DNA of 64,000 nt from Siphonodentalium dalli (Eukaryota; Mollusca; Scaphopoda; Gadilida; Siphonodentaliidae), in assembly GCA_032622095.1 (NCBI GenBank), contig CP136069.1:8760036-8824035 (forward strand), written 5' to 3'. The notes below the pieces were generated by a model, which was not told the origin of the DNA, searched no databases, and saw only the letters and a list, made by a program, of their open reading frames with translations. Of this stretch, positions 61,501 through 64,000 are shown piece after piece (positions within the stretch are counted from its first letter, which is position 1; each line of letters begins with the position of its first letter). The position numbers were made by a program, and so were the translations under genes.

Positions 61501-64000
61501 TTCAAGAAAAGTCAGTGTCAATATGAAACATTCAAGAAAAGTGAGTGTCAATATGAAACATTCAAGAAAAGTGAGTGTCAATATGAAACATTCAAGAAAA
61601 GTCAGTGTCAATATGAAACATTCAAGAAAAGTCAGTCTCAATATGAAACATTCAAGAAAAGTCAGTGTCAATATGAAACATTCAAGAAAAGTGAGTGTCA
61701 ATATGAAACATTCAAGAAAAGTGAGTGTCAATATGAAACATTCAAGAAAAGTCAGTGTCAATATGAAACATTCAAGAAAAGTGAGTGTCAATATGAAACA
61801 TTCAAGAAAAGTCAGTGTCAATATGAAACATTCAAGAAAAGTCAGTGTCAATATGAAACATTCAAGAAAAGTCAATGTCAATATGAAACATTCAAGAAAA
61901 GTGAGTGTCAATATGAAACATTCAAGAAAAGTCAATGTCAATATGAAACATTCAAGAAAAGTCAGTGTCAATATGAAACATTCAAGAAAAGTGAGTGTCA
62001 ATATGAAACATTCAAGAAAAGTCAATGTCAATATGAAACATTCAAGAAAAGTGAGTGTCAATATGAAACATTCAAGAAAAGTCAGTGTCAATATGAAACA
62101 TTCAAGAAAAGTGAGTGTCAATATGAAACATTCAAGAAAAGTCAATGTCAATATGAAACATTCAAGAAAAGTCAGTGTCAATATGAAACATTCAAGAAAA
62201 GTCAGTGTCAATATGAAACATTCAAGAAAAGTCAATGTCAATATGAAACATTCAAGAAAAGTCAATGTCAATATGAAACATTCAAGAAAAGTGAGTGTCA
62301 ATATGAAACATTCAAGAAAAGTGAGTGTCAATATGAAACATTCAAGAAAAGTCAGTGTCAATATGAAACATTCAAGAAAAGTGAGTGTCAATATGAAACA
62401 TTCAAGAAAAGTCAGTGTCAATATGAAACATTCAAGAAAAGTCAGTGTCAATATGAAACATTCAAGAAAAGTCAGTGTCAATATGAAACATTCAAGAAAA
62501 GTGAGTGTCAATATGAAACATTCAAGAAAAGTCAGTGTCAATATGAAACATTCAAGAAAAGTGAGTGTCAATATGAAACATTCAAGAAAAGTGAGTGTCA
62601 ATATGAAACATTCAAGAAAAGTGAGTGTCAATATGAAACATTCAAGAAAAGTGAGTGTCAATATGAAACATTCAAGAAAAGTGAGTGTCAATATGAAACA
62701 TTCAAGAAAAGTGAGTGTCAATATGAAACATTCAAGAAAAGTCAGTCTCAATATGAAACATTCAAGAAAAGTGAGTGTCAATATGAAACATTCAAGAAAA
62801 GTGAGTGTCAATATGAAACATTCAAGAAAAGTGAGTGTCAATATGAAACATTCAAGAAAAGTGAGTGTCAATATGAAACATTCAAGAAAAGTGAGTGTCA
62901 ATATGAAACATTCAAGAAAAGTGAGTGTCAATATGAAACATTCAAGAAAAGTCAATGTCAATATGAAACATTCAAGAAAAGTCAGTGTCAATATGAAACA
63001 TTCAAGAAAAGTCAATGTCAATATGAAGCATTCAAGAAAAGTGAGTGTCAATATGAAACATTCAAGAAAAGTGAGTGTCAATATGAAACATTCAAGAAAA
63101 GTCAGTGTCAATATGAAACATTCAAGAAAAGTCAGTGTCAATATGAAACATTCAAGAAAAGTGAGTGTCAATATGAAACATTCAAGAAAAGTCAATGTCA
63201 ATATGAAACATTCAAGAAAAGTGAGTGTCAATATGAAACATTCAAGAAAAGTGAGTGTCAATATGAAACATTCAAGAAAAGTCAGTGTCAATATGAAACA
63301 TTCAAGAAAAGTGAGTGTCAATATGAAACATTCAAGAAAAGTCAGTGTCAATATGAAACATTCAAGAAAAGTCAGTGTCAATATGAAACATTCAAGAAAA
63401 GTCAGTGTCAATATGAAACATTCAAGAAAAGTGAGTGTCAATATGAAACATTCAAGAAAAGTCAATGTCAATATGAAGCATTCAAGAAAAGTCAGTGTCA
63501 ATATGAAACATTCAAGAAAAGTCAGTGTCAATATGAAACATTCAAGAAAAGTGAGTGTCAATATGAAACATTCAAGAAAAGTGAGTGTCAATATGAAACA
63601 TTCAAGAAAAGTGAGTGTCAATATGAAACATTCAAGAAAAGTGAGTGTCAATATGAAACATTCAAGAAAAGTCAATGTCAATATGAAACATTCAAGAAAA
63701 GTCAGTGTCAATATGAAACATTCAAGAAAAGTGAGTGTCAATATGAAACATTCAAGAAAAGTCAATGTCAATATGAAACATTCAAGAAAAGTCAGTGTCA
63801 ATATGAAACATTCAAGAAAAGTGAGTGTCAATATGAAGCATTCAAGAAAAGTCAATGTCAATATGAAACATTCAAGAAAAGTGAGTGTCAATATGAAACA
63901 TTCAAGAAAAGTCAATGTCAATATGAAACATTCAAGAAAAGTCAGTGTCAATATGAAACATTCAAGAAAAGTGAGTGTCAATATGAAACATTCAAGAAAA
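58513..64000 (+). repeat. 30-bp satellite array, second block (at least 183 monomers, truncated by window edge)
   Basis: The same monomer and orientation as the main block continue to the last base. A further variant, AGTCTCAATATG, appears near 59741, 59981, 60701, 61631 and 62741, and AGTAGGTGTC monomers appear near 59472 and 59592. Local repeats of about 240 bp (59641-60121) and about 930-960 bp (60841-61550 against 61801-62510) are visible. The right end of the array lies outside the window. Confidence 0.95.

Noticed and set aside
11301-64000. CRISPR array
   Set aside because: Units of 30 bp follow one another directly without spacers, and the context is eukaryotic.
11301-64000. Telomeric repeat
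   Set aside because: The unit is 30 bp and A-rich with no short G-rich telomere motif.

Overview
The window reads as eukaryotic nuclear DNA, most likely from a metazoan and possibly a marine invertebrate. It has no dense intron-free genes and no bacterial operon signals. It does have a tRNA-type SINE, a terminal-inverted-repeat element, decayed transposon-like coding pieces, several local tandem repeats and a very large satellite array. The species cannot be named from the sequence, and I found no intact protein-coding gene.

Positions 1-11300 are repeat-rich intergenic DNA. A minus-strand Myb/SANT-like DNA-binding gene relic with two frameshifts lies at 346-843. A mosaic of diverged direct and inverted repeats fills 60-3440, bracketed in part by a 46-bp inverted pair at 1021-1066 and 3754-3799. 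A 122-bp tandem repeat with an ACAG/ACAA tail lies at 4070-4478. A second minus-strand coding relic (6010-6483) abuts a 961-bp foldback element with roughly 300-bp arms (6496-7456). These are followed by a SINE near 7876-8060, a tandem array at 8291-9560 organised as a 470-bp trimer, a 57-66 bp tandem repeat at 9831-10050 and a short TTACG-rich palindromic stretch.

From 11301 to the right edge the window is one 30-bp satellite (about 1,750 monomers, about 52.4 kb in view, continuing past 64000). The only break is 265 bp of unrelated sequence at 58248-58512. The monomer core is GTCAATATGAAACATTCAAG. It is A-rich, about 30% GC and almost free of CpG. Nearly all variation falls at four positions of the monomer. 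Their patterns show nested higher-order repeats: a tandem pair of 11.6 and 9.86 kb (13321-24917 and 24918-34774) and a second pair of 10.5 and 6.5 kb (about 38770-49270 and 49270-55740), with a nested 4.05-kb duplication in the first member of the second pair. Copy-specific gains or losses of 1350, 420, 120 and 30 bp are all multiples of 30.

Because 30 is divisible by three and the monomer has no stop in three of six frames, the array shows open frames of thousands of codons on both strands. I interpret these as a by-product of satellite homogeneity, not as genes: variation is not confined to synonymous sites in any frame, and the frames are broken by a 17-bp monomer, a 31-bp monomer and stop-bearing monomers. 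The most unusual features are the size and layered structure of the array, the absence of one variant combination, and a variant that places a consensus-like 5' splice hexamer (GTGAGT) in hundreds of monomers.
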